In this document: positions 1 to 8,820 of the stretch, one piece after another
Layout: the number at the start of each line of letters is the position of its first letter
How positions within the stretch are numbered: the stretch's first letter is position 1
Position numbers and translations under genes: made by a program
The notes under the pieces: model-generated
Seen by the model: the letters and a program-made list of their open reading frames with translations, nothing else
The model's database searches: none
What the model was told of the DNA's origin: nothing
NCBI GenBank assembly: GCA_001487125.1
Contig: LN913012.1
Location: 310,001 to 374,000 of the forward strand
DNA from: Gabonibacter massiliensis
Lineage (GTDB): Bacteria; Bacteroidota; Bacteroidia; Bacteroidales; Marinifilaceae
DNA: 64,000 nucleotides
Direction of reading: 5' to 3'

Positions 1-942
1 CCGTTTCGTGTGCATGGTTTTAAATAAATTGAAGATGTGCGAACGCATCGGGGCCATACCGGCACCTCCACCGATAAACATCATCTCGTTATTGGTATCC
101 CGTAGAAAAAATTCTCCATAAGGTCCGGAAATGGTCACCTTATCACCCGGTTTGCGAGTGAAAATATAAGATGAACAGATGCCCGGGTTTACATGGGCGA
201 ATCCACCTATTGCTTTGTCGAACGGGGGAGTGGCAATACGGATATTCAACATGATGATATTCCCTTCTGCCGGGTGGTTGGCCATGGAGTAGGCTCTGTA
301 AGTGGCTTCCGGATTATGCATTTTCAAATCGAACATCTTCATGCGCTCCCAGTCTGCCCGGTATTTCTCGTTTACCTCAATATCTTTGAAATCAACATCG
401 ATGGCCGGTACATCTATTTGAATATAACCTCCCGATTTGAATTTCAAAGTTTCCCCTTCCGGCAATTTCACGACGAACTCCTTCAAGAAAGTTGAAATGT
501 TGTTATTGGAAACGACTTCACATTCCCATTTTTTGATACCCAATACGGATTCGGGAATTTCCATCTCGATGTTTTCTTTCACTTTTACCTGGCAGGCCAG
601 ACGCCAGTTATCGTGTTGCTGTTTATAGGAGAAGAAGCCCGTTTCGGTGGGAAGAATGGATCCCGCACCCGATTCTACCTGACAACGGCACATGCCGCAG
701 GAGCCTTTTCCTCCGCAAGCCGAAGGAAGAAATATTTTATTATTTCCGAGGGTGGCCAATAAGGTTGACCCGGGTTCCGTTGTTATCTCTTTTTCGCCAT
801 GGTTGATGCTGACCTTCACTTCCCCCTTGGGAGTTAGTTTTGCTTTGGCAAACAGGAGCATGCCCACGAGAATGAGTGTTACGATAAGGAACACGATTAC
901 TCCTGCCGTGACGATCGCTGTATTTATTACTAATAATGTCAT
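1..942 (-). CDS. nqrF: Na+-translocating NADH:quinone reductase subunit F (partial, C-terminus off left edge)
   Basis: NqrF is the NADH-oxidising entry subunit of Na+-NQR: it takes electrons from NADH through FAD and a 2Fe-2S cluster into the membrane complex. Translating the minus strand from the ATG at 942 gives an N-terminal membrane helix (about residues 6-31), then a plant-type ferredoxin domain with cluster ligands Cys76, Cys82, Cys85 and Cys117. A ferredoxin-reductase-type FAD domain follows, with the motif RAYSMAN and a glycine-rich FIGGGAGMAP stretch. The gene is open to position 1, so roughly the last quarter, with the rest of the NAD-binding lobe, lies outside the window. It is the last gene of the nqrABCDEF operon, 97 bases after nqrE, and that gap holds a palindromic element. 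Confidence 0.95.
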   Translation of the reverse strand, partial: MTLLVINTAIVTAGVIVFLIVTLILVGMLLFAKAKLTPKGEVKVSINHGEKEITTEPGSTLLATLGNNKIFLPSACGGKGSCGMCRCQVESGAGSILPTETGFFSYKQQHDNWRLACQVKVKENIEMEIPESVLGIKKWECEVVSNNNISTFLKEFVVKLPEGETLKFKSGGYIQIDVPAIDVDFKDIEVNEKYRADWERMKMFDLKMHNPEATYRAYSMANHPAEGNIIMLNIRIATPPFDKAIGGFAHVNPGICSSYIFTRKPGDKVTISGPYGEFFLRDTNNEMMFIGGGAGMAPMRSHIFNLFKTMHTKR

Positions 943-977
943 CTTATTAATTTTAGATTTACTGATAAAGTGATCCC

Positions 978-1030
978 GTGATTTTAGATTCTGTGATTAA
1001 TCGTCACTGAATCGGCAATCTCTAAATCAC
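978..1030 (-). repeat. Imperfect palindrome between nqrE and nqrF
   Basis: The arms GTGATTTTAGATT and AATCTCTAAATCAC face each other around a short AT-rich centre that repeats the GATT/AATC words. The element fills most of the nqrE-nqrF gap and would fold into a hairpin in the mRNA. The element between nqrA and nqrB uses the same GATTTTA/TAAAATC vocabulary. There is no T-run, so it is more likely an mRNA processing or stability element, or a dispersed intergenic repeat, than a terminator. Confidence 0.5.
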
Positions 1031-1039
1031 TGAATTGTT

Positions 1040-1660
1040 TTACAGATTGATACCCAAAAAACTCATGAATGAAATAGCCATTAATCCTGTCACGATAAAC
1101 GTAATCCCTATACCTCGCAGGGGAGCGGGGATATTCGAGTATTTTAGTTTTTCACGGATAGCAGCGATTCCCACGATGGCAAGTAACCAGCCGATACCGG
1201 ACCCTAATCCGAATGCAGTGGCTTCCGCTACGTTTGCGTAGCCTCTTTCTTGCATGAATAATGATGCTCCCATGATGGCACAGTTAACGGCAATCAACGG
1301 TAAAAATATTCCCAATTGATTGTATAAAGTCGGTGCGAATTTCTCAACGACCATCTCCACTAATTGTACCATCGCGGCGATAACGGCGATAAACATAATA
1401 AAACTTAAAAAGCTGAGATCGATGTTGGCCGCACTCTCTCCCAGCAACCAGGTCAATGCTCCGGCTTTTAGCACGTAGTTGTCCAACAAATAGTTTACCG
1501 GAACGGTAATCAGTAACACGAAAACGACAGCTATACCCAAACCGAAAGAAGTTTTAACGGTTTTCGACACGGCCAGATAAGAACACATACCCAAGAAGTA
1601 TGCGAAAATCATGTTGTCGATGAATATAGAGCGAATGAATATATTTAAAAGGTTTTCCAT
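1040..1660 (-). CDS. nqrE: Na+-NQR subunit E
   Basis: NqrE is an integral membrane subunit of Na+-NQR. With NqrD it forms the inverted-topology pair that holds an iron-sulfur centre in the membrane. The 206-residue product is almost entirely hydrophobic, with about six helices. Cys26 (in [10 protein letters not shown]) and Cys127 (in AVNCAIMG) match the positions expected for the intramembrane cluster ligands of this family. Length is typical. It lies 24 bases downstream of nqrD, between nqrD and nqrF, as in the canonical operon. NqrE resembles RnfA/RsxA, but the surrounding nqrABCDF genes settle the identity. Confidence 0.96.
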   Translation of the reverse strand: MENLLNIFIRSIFIDNMIFAYFLGMCSYLAVSKTVKTSFGLGIAVVFVLLITVPVNYLLDNYVLKAGALTWLLGESAANIDLSFLSFIMFIAVIAAMVQLVEMVVEKFAPTLYNQLGIFLPLIAVNCAIMGASLFMQERGYANVAEATAFGLGSGIGWLLAIVGIAAIREKLKYSNIPAPLRGIGITFIVTGLMAISFMSFLGINL

Positions 1661-1684
1661 ATCTTCATTTTATCTTTTGGTTAA

Positions 1685-2329
1685 CTACTTCTGTTCGATT
1701 AAGTCTTTATTCCTGGAACGGTGTATCCAAATAATGATTCCTACAATGATCAGGGCCATCGGAGGAAGAATCATCAAACCGTTATTCATGTATCCCATAT
1801 CGTAAAAAGCCTGTGGTACCACTTTGATACCGAAGAGTGTTCCTGAACCGAGTAACTCCCGGAAAAAAGCCACGATAACCAGGATGATTCCGTATCCCAA
1901 ACCATTGCCGATACCGTCGAGAAGGGAAGGCCACGGTTTGTTTCCTAAAGCGAAAGCCTCGATTCGGCCCATGATGATACAGTTTGTAATAATCAAACCG
2001 ACGAATACGGATAGTTGTTTACTTACATCGTAAGCATAGGCTTTTAATATTTGATCCACGATGATTACTAAAGCTGCGACCACAACCAACTGCACGATAA
2101 TACGGATACGGGTCGGGATGGTATTTCTCAACAGCGAAAGGATCACGTTAGAGAAGGCGGTTACGGCAGTAACAGATAGTGCCATAACGATGGCCGGTTC
2201 TAATTTTGCCGTAACAGCAAGAGCAGAACATATTCCCAAAACCTGTACGAGGATCGGGTTATTCTTGCTCAAAGGACCTAACAATAGTTGTAGGTTCTTA
2301 GCTGAAAATAATGCTTCTTTTTCGCTCAT
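1685..2329 (-). CDS. nqrD: Na+-NQR subunit D
   Basis: NqrD is the membrane partner of NqrE and a relative of RnfE. The 214-residue protein has about six membrane segments. Cys34 (LGICSALAV) and Cys117 ([10 protein letters not shown]) fit the paired intramembrane iron-sulfur ligands known for NqrD/NqrE. The N-terminus is cytoplasmic and short, and the C-terminus ends in a charged tail after the last helix. The gene starts only 5 bases after the nqrC stop, which suggests translational coupling. Reading frame and length are intact. Confidence 0.96.
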   Translation of the reverse strand: MSEKEALFSAKNLQLLLGPLSKNNPILVQVLGICSALAVTAKLEPAIVMALSVTAVTAFSNVILSLLRNTIPTRIRIIVQLVVVAALVIIVDQILKAYAYDVSKQLSVFVGLIITNCIIMGRIEAFALGNKPWPSLLDGIGNGLGYGIILVIVAFFRELLGSGTLFGIKVVPQAFYDMGYMNNGLMILPPMALIIVGIIIWIHRSRNKDLIEQK

Positions 2330-2334
2330 CAGAA

Positions 2335-3018
2335 TTATTTTTTTAAGAATTGTTCGTAACAGGTTAAGTAATTTTTAAGCATGCTTTCTACTCCTTTGGA
2401 GGTGATGGTTCCCCCGGAGATGGCATCCACTTCATGCGGGCCGGTAGCTCCTCCGCCTTTTTTCACGAATATGGAGACCAGATTACCGTTATCAAAGATT
2501 GTTTTTCCGTCAAATTGACGACGGAATTGATCTTGAGTAATTTCTGCTCCAAGGCCGGGAGTTTCACCTTTGTGATCGAAAACGGTTCCGTAAACGGTAT
2601 TTTTATCCTCGTTTAGCGAAATATATCCCCAGATGGGTCCCCATAGACCGGTTCCTTGTAACGGCAAGATGTATTTGATCACGCCATCGATATTGGCCAC
2701 GTAGACCGGAAGCTGTCTATCTTCGCACGATTTTTTCACTTCCTTGCTGAGATCAACCGCGAAAGCGTTCCCCGCCACTTCTTCTCCTTTCGAATTGACA
2801 ATAAATTGTTTGGTAATGTATTTGTCGAATAGTTCTTTGGAGTTTTCCGGGGTGGAGGTAATATTCACAGAACGCAGTATGTTCTGTCTTTTTTCATTCT
2901 CTATATTTTCATTTTGGGTAGGCTGTAACCACAGGGCTATCACGGACAGCAGAACGGCAACGATGACTACCAGTATAATGGAATATATAAAGGTGTATGT
3001 ATTTCCTTGTTTATTCAT
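2335..3018 (-). CDS. nqrC: Na+-NQR subunit C (covalent FMN carrier)
   Basis: NqrC is a periplasmic electron carrier of Na+-NQR, anchored by one N-terminal helix (about residues 8-30). It carries FMN bound covalently to a threonine by the flavin transferase ApbE. The FMN-binding domain fills the C-terminal half, and the attachment motif is visible as [10 protein letters not shown] with Thr204 as acceptor. The usual motif has alanine directly before this threonine (SGAT); here it is glycine, a mild deviation. Length (227 residues) is slightly short for the family, but both helix and flavin domain are present. No apbE gene lies in the window. It sits 22 bases after nqrB. Confidence 0.95.
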   Translation of the reverse strand: MNKQGNTYTFIYSIILVVIVAVLLSVIALWLQPTQNENIENEKRQNILRSVNITSTPENSKELFDKYITKQFIVNSKGEEVAGNAFAVDLSKEVKKSCEDRQLPVYVANIDGVIKYILPLQGTGLWGPIWGYISLNEDKNTVYGTVFDHKGETPGLGAEITQDQFRRQFDGKTIFDNGNLVSIFVKKGGGATGPHEVDAISGGTITSKGVESMLKNYLTCYEQFLKK

Positions 3019-3040
3019 CTCTCTTTGATTTAGAATTAGA

Positions 3041-4195
3041 TCAATCTACCATGACTTTTGCCCTTTTCAACCGGCGTTTAATGTTGCCTTGCACAACAAA
3101 CCAGTCGATAAGCGGAGCGAACGTGTTCATTAACAAAATGGCTAACATCATTCCTTCCGGATACCCCGGATTCAAGGTCCTGATTAAAATTGCCATTACT
3201 CCGAGAATAAATCCGTAAATCCATTTTCCCTTTTCGGTTTGAGCTGAAGTTACCGGATCTGTCGCCATGAATACGGCGCCGAAGGCAAACCCTCCCATCA
3301 CCAAATGATCGATAGCATCTACGGCTGCATACGGGTTTGTTTCGGGTAAGGTTAGGTTTAACAAGTAAGCCATGCAGAATCCTCCGATAAAAGTGGATAG
3401 CATGATTTTCCAACTTCCAATTCCTGTTGCAATCAATAGAATAGCACCCAGTAAAATACAGAAGGTAGAGGTCTCTCCAATGGATCCCGGAATCAATCCC
3501 CAAAACATGGTGCTGAAGTCTGCGGTTAGAGGTGTGCCTTGGGCGGCCTGAGCCAACGGCGTAGCCTGTGAAAAACCGTCAGGCATTCCTGCGATCCATA
3601 CTTTATCGCCGGAGATCATAGAAGGGTAGGAGAAAAAGAAAAATGCCCGAGCCAATAGAGCCGGATTCCAAATGTTCATCCCGGTTCCTCCGAATATTTC
3701 CTTTCCGATGATGACCGCAAAGGCTGTAGACACGGCAATCATCCATAACGGTGCGTTTACCGGCATGATTAACGGAATCAACAAGCCGGATACAAGAAAG
3801 CCTTCGTTAATTTCATGCCCTCTGATTTGTGCCACGGCGAATTCTATACCTAACCCGACCACGTAAGAGACGATGATCATGGGAAGAACTCTCCATAGAC
3901 CGTAAAAGAATAGTTCGAAGAATCCGGTTTCCGCTAATGAACCGATAGCTTTGAAATGCTGATAACCTACATTGTAAATACCGAACAGTAAAGCCGGGAT
4001 CAGGGCTATGACCACGATGATCATGGTTCTTTTTAAATCAACGGCATCCCTGATATTGCAACCTGAAGTCGTTGTGCGATTGGGCACAAAAAGAAAAGAC
4101 TCGAAACCCGTGAAAACGGAGTGCAACTTGTGCAGTTTACCTCCCTCTTCGAATTTAGGCTTTTGCTTATCTAAATAATTTCGTAAAAAGTTCAT
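3041..4195 (-). CDS. nqrB: Na+-NQR subunit B (membrane FMN/riboflavin subunit)
   Basis: NqrB is the largest membrane subunit of Na+-NQR. It carries a covalent FMN and riboflavin and contributes the Na+ path and the quinone site. The 384-residue protein has a soluble N-terminal arm of about 55 residues, then around ten hydrophobic segments. The flavinylation motif reads DGFSQATPLA with Thr212 as acceptor; the glycine of the usual SGAT is replaced by glutamine. The RnfD/NqrB-type glycine-rich loop (GKEIFGGTGMNIWNPAL) is present. It is separated from nqrA by 67 bases that hold a heptad-repeat palindrome. Reading frame is intact and typical in length. Confidence 0.96.
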   Translation of the reverse strand: MNFLRNYLDKQKPKFEEGGKLHKLHSVFTGFESFLFVPNRTTTSGCNIRDAVDLKRTMIIVVIALIPALLFGIYNVGYQHFKAIGSLAETGFFELFFYGLWRVLPMIIVSYVVGLGIEFAVAQIRGHEINEGFLVSGLLIPLIMPVNAPLWMIAVSTAFAVIIGKEIFGGTGMNIWNPALLARAFFFFSYPSMISGDKVWIAGMPDGFSQATPLAQAAQGTPLTADFSTMFWGLIPGSIGETSTFCILLGAILLIATGIGSWKIMLSTFIGGFCMAYLLNLTLPETNPYAAVDAIDHLVMGGFAFGAVFMATDPVTSAQTEKGKWIYGFILGVMAILIRTLNPGYPEGMMLAILLMNTFAPLIDWFVVQGNIKRRLKRAKVMVD

Positions 4196-4208
4196 TTTCT
4201 ATTGTTTT

Positions 4209-4260
4209 GAATTTATGATTTATGATTTTTGATTTCCGAAATCTAAAATCTAAAATCGTC
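4209..4260 (-). repeat. Heptad-repeat palindrome between nqrA and nqrB
   Basis: On the mRNA strand the gap carries two GATTTTA units, a central GATTTCGGAAATC palindrome, then facing units AAAAATC, ATAAATC and ATAAATT. The whole is a mirrored set of 7-base repeats that can fold into one hairpin. It occupies nearly all of the nqrA-nqrB gap. There is no U-tract after it. A role in mRNA processing or in differential expression of nqrA is possible; the repeat may also simply be a neutral intergenic element. Confidence 0.55.
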
Positions 4261-4262
4261 AA

Positions 4263-5618
4263 TTAACTCAGTTCTTTCATCATCAGTTCAATACCTTGCT
4301 CTACGATTTGTTGTACCGGAGTTTTAGAGGTGCAAACAAATTCACAAAGAGCCAAGTCTTCCGGTGCAATTTCATACATACCCAATTGCTCCATCTTATC
4401 CAGGTCTTCGGCTAAAACGGCTTTTAGCAGGTAAACCGGCAGAATGTCCATGGGTAATACTTTCTCGTATTGTCCGGTGACGACAAACGCTCTCTCTTCT
4501 CCATGATAATTTGCGTTCAACGCGTATTTCTTGTTGGGAAATAAGAAAGAGGGGAAGGTTTTGGACATGGAGAATTTGTTGAATCCGGGGGTGGCCCAAC
4601 CTAAAAATTCGTATTCGTCTCCCTCCGGAATGACGGTTACCATATTGTTGTAATAACCCAAGAACGACTCCGGGGATACTTTATAACCCGTGAGAACATT
4701 TCCGGAAATGATCCGTTGGTGTACTTGGTTCTTCAACTTGTTTTTAACGATACAACCGATATTTGCGCCGAGGATTGTTTTATAATATGCTGGTTTTTTC
4801 ACCTCGGAACCTACTAAGGCAATAATTTTACGCGCATCGAAATGGCCTGTTAAAAATAACCGACCTATGATGGCAACATCCATGATATTGACAACCCATA
4901 CGATATCTCCTTTATTGATCGGATCCAAATGATGGATTTGTATGCCTACGTTCCCGGCTGGGTGGGGACCGCTGAAATAGTTGATCTCAACGTTTTTTAG
5001 TTTTGCAAAAATGGAATGGGAAGGAGTTCCTTCTCGGAGATTTAAATATACCTTTTTATTGCAAAGCTTTTTCAGGCAATCGATACCCGTCTGTAATGCC
5101 TCTTCTTCTCCTTGTAAGGCGAACTCGAAATCAGGAGCTAACGGAGCCGAGTCAAAGCCTGAAATGAAAATGGCTTTCGGTGTGGTTTCCGGGTTTGCAA
5201 TTACGTCGTAAGGACGTTGTTTGATCATGGGCCATATTCCGCTTTCAAGTAATTTGGAAATGATCTCCTCCCGGTTTAATTTGTTCACATCAGCCTTACC
5301 GAAATCTTTGTAGCTGATTTCTGCATCCGCTTTTATGACAATCTCTAATAATTTTCTTCTTTCACCTCTGTTTACCGTATCCACGATACCGCTAACCGGG
5401 GCCGTAAACTGGACTTCAGGTCTGTATTTATCCGAGAATAATACGTCGCCTGCTTTAACTTCATTGCCTGCTTTTACCATTAGTTTAGGAGTAAGCGCTC
5501 GGAAATCGGTAGGCTTTACCGCGTATAGGTTACATCCCTCCACGGAGGCCACGGTTTTTTCCGCCTCTCCTTTTAACTTGATATCAAGGCCTTTTTTCAG
5601 TTTTATTACCTTGGACAT
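4263..5618 (-). CDS. nqrA: Na+-NQR subunit A
   Basis: NqrA is the cytoplasmic subunit of Na+-NQR, involved in quinone binding at the membrane surface. The 451-residue protein has the family layout: an N-terminal barrel-sandwich domain (residues 1-110, with KAGDVLFSDK and FTAPVSGIV), then the SLBB/Rossmann-like middle (FISGFDSAPLAPDF near residue 150), then the C-terminal region rich in cysteines. It has no membrane segment, as expected. It is the first gene of the operon, preceded by a divergent intergenic region with a TAnnTTTG promoter box facing it. The ATG at 5618 fits the family N-terminus (MSKVIKLKKGLDI). Confidence 0.96.
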   Translation of the reverse strand: MSKVIKLKKGLDIKLKGEAEKTVASVEGCNLYAVKPTDFRALTPKLMVKAGNEVKAGDVLFSDKYRPEVQFTAPVSGIVDTVNRGERRKLLEIVIKADAEISYKDFGKADVNKLNREEIISKLLESGIWPMIKQRPYDVIANPETTPKAIFISGFDSAPLAPDFEFALQGEEEALQTGIDCLKKLCNKKVYLNLREGTPSHSIFAKLKNVEINYFSGPHPAGNVGIQIHHLDPINKGDIVWVVNIMDVAIIGRLFLTGHFDARKIIALVGSEVKKPAYYKTILGANIGCIVKNKLKNQVHQRIISGNVLTGYKVSPESFLGYYNNMVTVIPEGDEYEFLGWATPGFNKFSMSKTFPSFLFPNKKYALNANYHGEERAFVVTGQYEKVLPMDILPVYLLKAVLAEDLDKMEQLGMYEIAPEDLALCEFVCTSKTPVQQIVEQGIELMMKELS

Positions 5619-5692
5619 TGTTCTTTTATATTTTTGATATGTAGATAATTATTTATTAATCTATCGTAAAACAAACGTTTTCAAAATACCTG

Positions 5693-5700
5693 CAAATATA
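5693..5700 (-). promoter_or_regulatory. -7 box of the nqr operon promoter
   Basis: On the minus strand the sequence reads TATATTTG, matching the Bacteroidetes -7 consensus TAnnTTTG, 75 bases upstream of the nqrA ATG. No clear -33 TTTG was found at the usual 19-21 base spacing, so the call rests on the -7 box and its position. Confidence 0.5.
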
Positions 5701-5902
5701 TAACCTATTATTGAATTTTATCCGTAATTGTCAGGTTAATTCTTACGATGACTTACTTTTTTTTTCGTGAGCTTTTTTTTGTCGTTTTTTTGACGAAATG
5801 TACCTTTAAACGGGTTATCGATTGTTTTGGCATGTAATTTGTATAAATACAAGAACTAATCAAAGGTTAATCAAGAGTATCCAAACAATAGAGAAAAGAA
5901 AT

Positions 5903-6325
5903 ATGAAACAAATCTTGTTTTTTTGTCTGGCGGTATTAGGGGCTGTCTCGTGTAAATCGGCTAAGGAAAATTTGCCGTTGACGGGAGTGAATTGGGTTGC
6001 CGAAAGTTTGAACGGTAAAGAGTTAAAAATGAAAAATAGCAACCAACAAGTCAGTATCACTTTTGAGAAGGCGGGGAAAAAGGTGGCGGGACAAGCCGGA
6101 TGTAACCGTTTTTTCGGGACCTATGCCACGGAGGAGGATAAATTGACCTTTAGTCAGATGGGAGCGACCAAGATGGCCTGTCCTAATATGGATATCGAGG
6201 TAACCTTTTTTAAGATGCTGGACGAAACGAATCGTTTTGTAATTAAAAACGATAAATTGAGTTTGAAAAACGACGGGAATGTGATTGCTGTTTTTAAAGC
6301 GGAAAAAATAGAAAAGAAAAAGTGA
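5903..6325 (+). CDS. META-domain lipoprotein (HslJ-like)
   Basis: This is a small cell-envelope lipoprotein with a META domain, the fold of the E. coli heat-shock protein HslJ; the biochemical role of the family is unclear. The N-terminus MKQILFFCLAVLGAVSC is a lipoprotein signal with the modified cysteine at residue 17. The META domain follows (about residues 28-135), with the typical phrases NGKELKM, AGCNRFFGTY and FSQMGATKMACPNMDIE. The reading frame is open upstream to 5822, but the ATG at 5903 is chosen because it places the signal peptide at the start. The gene is divergent from nqrA and ends at a strong terminator shared with folC. Confidence 0.85.
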   Translation: MKQILFFCLAVLGAVSCKSAKENLPLTGVNWVAESLNGKELKMKNSNQQVSITFEKAGKKVAGQAGCNRFFGTYATEEDKLTFSQMGATKMACPNMDIEVTFFKMLDETNRFVIKNDKLSLKNDGNVIAVFKAEKIEKKK

Positions 6326-6363
6326 TTGAAATAAATATTTACAATTGATTCTTCAGTACATAG

Positions 6364-6396
6364 AAAAAACATCCGGCAAATACCGGATGTTTTTTT
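6364..6396. terminator. Bidirectional rho-independent terminator between the META lipoprotein gene and folC
   Basis: The hairpin is ACATCCGG, loop CAAATA, CCGGATGT, flanked by an A-run on the left and a T-run on the right, so it can terminate both converging genes. It overlaps the folC stop codon. Confidence 0.9.
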
Positions 6397-7669
6397 ATAC
6401 GATTTCGGCAACGACAAAAGTGCTTCCGCCGATGTAAATCATGTCCCGGGGTGATGCTGCTTTTTGTGCGGCTCGATATGCGGCATCTACCGTGGGAAAG
6501 GTTTCTCCCGTTAATCCGACAGACCGGGCTTTTTCAGCTAAAATTTTTTCGTTCATGGCTCTTGGAATGGAAGCTTTACAGAAGTAGTACGCGGCATCTT
6601 TAGGCAGGATATGCAAAACGCTGTCGACATCTTTATCGTTTACCATACCGATGACAAAATGTAGTTTTTCGTATCGACAAGCATTTATTTGAGCGACAAC
6701 CTCGGTCAATCCGTCTATATTATGTCCGGTATCGCATACCGTGTACGGATGTTTCTTTAATTCCTGCCAACGTCCTAAAAGACCGGTATTTTGTATCGTA
6801 CGGGCGATCCCGGCGTAGACGGCATGATCCGGGAGAGACAACCCTTGTTCTTTCAGTGTTAGAACGGTTTCTAATACGGTCGGAATATTTTTTCGTTGGT
6901 AGAACCCTTTTAGATCCGGTTGGATATTGTCGAATAGGATCCCGTTTCGACGGTGAAGGGTATAGGTGTTTGTAGAATTCCGGTTTACTTCCCAGTTGTC
7001 GGAAGCAAATTCAAGAAGCGATTGGCATTCGTCCGCTTTATCCTCGAAAACGAAATCCGTTGCGGTATCCCGCGTACCGATAATTACCGGGACTTGAGGT
7101 TTTATGATACCGGCTTTTTCGCGTGCTATTTTCTCGAGCGTGTCTCCAAGAAGAGCCATGTGATCGAAAGAGATGTTCGTAATGATAGAAGCCAAAGGCT
7201 TAATGATATTGGTGGAATCGAGCCGGCCGCCTAACCCGACCTCGATGACGGCTATATCTACTTGTTGATCCGCGAAGTATTTGAACGCCATGGCAACGGT
7301 CATTTCAAAAAACGAGGGTTTTATCTCGGCAAAAAGATCCCGGTTGTCTTTTACAAAATTCACGACGTATTCTTCACTGACCATTTCTCCATTGATTTTG
7401 ATCCGCTCGCGGAAATCTTTCAAATGGGGAGATGTGTATAGTCCCGTTTTATATCCGGCTTCCTGAAGGATGGAGGCCAGCATATGCGAGACGGAACCTT
7501 TACCGTTCGTGCCTGCCACGTGTATGGTTTTGAATTGACGATGAGGGGAGTCAAAATGTTGATCCAACTTTAAAGTATTATCTAAATTAGCTTTATAAGC
7601 AGCTTTTCCTTCTCTTTGGTACATCGGTAGTTGAGCGAAAAGCCATTCTAATGTTTCTTTGTAATTCAT
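6395..7669 (-). CDS. folC: Bifunctional folylpolyglutamate synthase / dihydrofolate synthase
   Basis: FolC joins glutamate to dihydropteroate and extends the polyglutamate tail of folates in the cytoplasm, using ATP. The 424-residue protein belongs to the Mur ligase family. The P-loop HVAGTNGKGSVSHM lies at residues 50-63. The middle ATPase domain includes EVGLGGRLDSTN and ITNISFDHMALLGDT, and the C-terminal ligase domain includes CDTGHNIDGL. All expected motifs are present and the length is normal. It is divergent from rex, with a TAnnTTTG box facing it at 7700-7707. Confidence 0.95.
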   Translation of the reverse strand: MNYKETLEWLFAQLPMYQREGKAAYKANLDNTLKLDQHFDSPHRQFKTIHVAGTNGKGSVSHMLASILQEAGYKTGLYTSPHLKDFRERIKINGEMVSEEYVVNFVKDNRDLFAEIKPSFFEMTVAMAFKYFADQQVDIAVIEVGLGGRLDSTNIIKPLASIITNISFDHMALLGDTLEKIAREKAGIIKPQVPVIIGTRDTATDFVFEDKADECQSLLEFASDNWEVNRNSTNTYTLHRRNGILFDNIQPDLKGFYQRKNIPTVLETVLTLKEQGLSLPDHAVYAGIARTIQNTGLLGRWQELKKHPYTVCDTGHNIDGLTEVVAQINACRYEKLHFVIGMVNDKDVDSVLHILPKDAAYYFCKASIPRAMNEKILAEKARSVGLTGETFPTVDAAYRAAQKAASPRDMIYIGGSTFVVAEIV

Positions 7670-7699
7670 GATAGATACAAAATCTTTTTATTGAGCGTG

Positions 7700-7707
7700 C
7701 AAAAGTA
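7700..7707 (-). promoter_or_regulatory. -7 box of the folC promoter
   Basis: The minus strand reads TACTTTTG, a full match to TAnnTTTG, 31 bases upstream of the folC ATG. No clear -33 element was seen. Confidence 0.5.
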
Positions 7708-7879
7708 ACAATAATCACGGTAAGGAAGAATACGAAATCGGAAATTTCAGCGTGCGGCTGGTGCTATTTTCGCTTCCTGCAAATTTTAAAGATGGGGTTA
7801 TTTACAGGAGAAACATGCTGTAAGTGATGGGAGGGAGAGGGAATGGGCATGGAATGTTAAAAAAGAAATAGTATGATTT

Positions 7880-7912
7880 TTTGCAGATGATTCGCGAAAA
7901 GATGTACCTTTG
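7880..7912 (+). promoter_or_regulatory. Promoter of rex (-33 TTTG and -7 TACCTTTG)
   Basis: TTTG at 7880-7883 and TACCTTTG at 7905-7912 are separated by 21 bases, the spacing known for the Bacteroidetes housekeeping sigma factor. The start codon of rex lies 20 bases downstream. I did not see a TTGTGAA/TTCACAA-type Rex operator here, so autoregulation is not supported. Confidence 0.7.
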
Positions 7913-7932
7913 CAGAAATTATTGAACGCTTT

Positions 7933-8568
7933 ATGAGTAGTGATAATAAAATAGTTCCAGTGCCCGTATTGAGGCGAATGCCGGCTTATCTTTCTTTTGT
8001 GAAGACTTTACAAAAACAGGGGGAGAAATATGTTTCCTCAACGCGCATTGCTGAATACATGGAGATTGATGCGACGCAAGTGACAAAGGATTTGTCTCAT
8101 ACGGGAATATCGGGCAAGACGAGAGTAGGATACGAGGTGGATAATTTTGTCTGTATTTTGGAAGATTTCTTAGGGTTCAATAAAATCAATAACGCTTTTC
8201 TTGTCGGGGTAGGTTCTCTGGGTAGTGCGTTACTTCATGATAAAGGTCTGCGTAATTTCGGGTTGAATATAGAGAAGGCATTTGATGTGGATCGTTCCAA
8301 AATCGGAACGAAGATTAATGACATTGAAATTTATCATATCGATCAATTTCGCGGAATGCCTGCCGAATGTAACGTGGCCATAGGAATTATTACGGTTCCC
8401 GCCGAATGTGCCCAGGGAGTAGCCGATCTGATGGTTGCTTGGGGAATAAAAGCCATATGGAACTTTACTCCGGCCCGTATAAAAGTTCCTTCCCATATTG
8501 CCGTGCAGAACACAACCATTTACACAAATTTGGCCATATTGTTTAATAAGCTCCATGCTCAAGAGTGA
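7933..8568 (+). CDS. rex: Redox-sensing transcriptional repressor Rex
   Basis: Rex senses the NADH/NAD+ ratio and represses fermentative and respiratory genes when NADH is low. The 211-residue protein has the N-terminal winged helix (about residues 10-80, with STRIAEYMEIDATQVTKDLS as recognition region) and a Rossmann NAD(H)-binding domain. The GxGxxG motif is VGVGSLG at residues 91-97. The C-terminal swapped helix (TTIYTNLAILFNKLH) is present. The gene lies divergent from folC and within 2.5 kb of the nqr operon, which oxidises NADH. That makes a regulatory link plausible, but no operator was found upstream of nqrA. Confidence 0.94.
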   Translation: MSSDNKIVPVPVLRRMPAYLSFVKTLQKQGEKYVSSTRIAEYMEIDATQVTKDLSHTGISGKTRVGYEVDNFVCILEDFLGFNKINNAFLVGVGSLGSALLHDKGLRNFGLNIEKAFDVDRSKIGTKINDIEIYHIDQFRGMPAECNVAIGIITVPAECAQGVADLMVAWGIKAIWNFTPARIKVPSHIAVQNTTIYTNLAILFNKLHAQE

Positions 8569-8594
8569 CCAATGTCTTTTCATTGCCGTTTTTT

Positions 8595-8602
8595 TATCTT
8601 TG
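8595..8602 (+). promoter_or_regulatory. Orphan TAnnTTTG box downstream of rex
   Basis: TATCTTTG matches the -7 consensus on the plus strand, but no reading frame of more than a few codons follows before the convergent gene at 8821. The 252-base gap between rex and that gene is AT-rich and otherwise shows only a loose inverted repeat (ATGGTAA at 8684, TTACCAT at 8725). A small RNA is possible; a chance match is as likely. Confidence 0.25.
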
Positions 8603-8820
8603 CCTTAATTAAGATTTAGTTTACAGAGAGTTTGGTGTGTTTGTTTTAATGAGTTTGCTATAAGTATCTGGACTGTTTTTATCATGGTAAGACATACTAA
8701 GTGTATTATTTGAAGATCAATTTTTTACCATACTGAAAAGTTATTTAAAAATTTTTCCTCATGGTTGATGAATTCTTAAAATTAGTATTAATGGTGAAAA
8801 TTGTATTGAATTTTCGGGCC

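Noticed and set aside
5619-5902. Rex operator near nqrA
   Set aside because: I looked for a TTGTGAA/TTCACAA-type palindrome in the divergent region and found none convincing.
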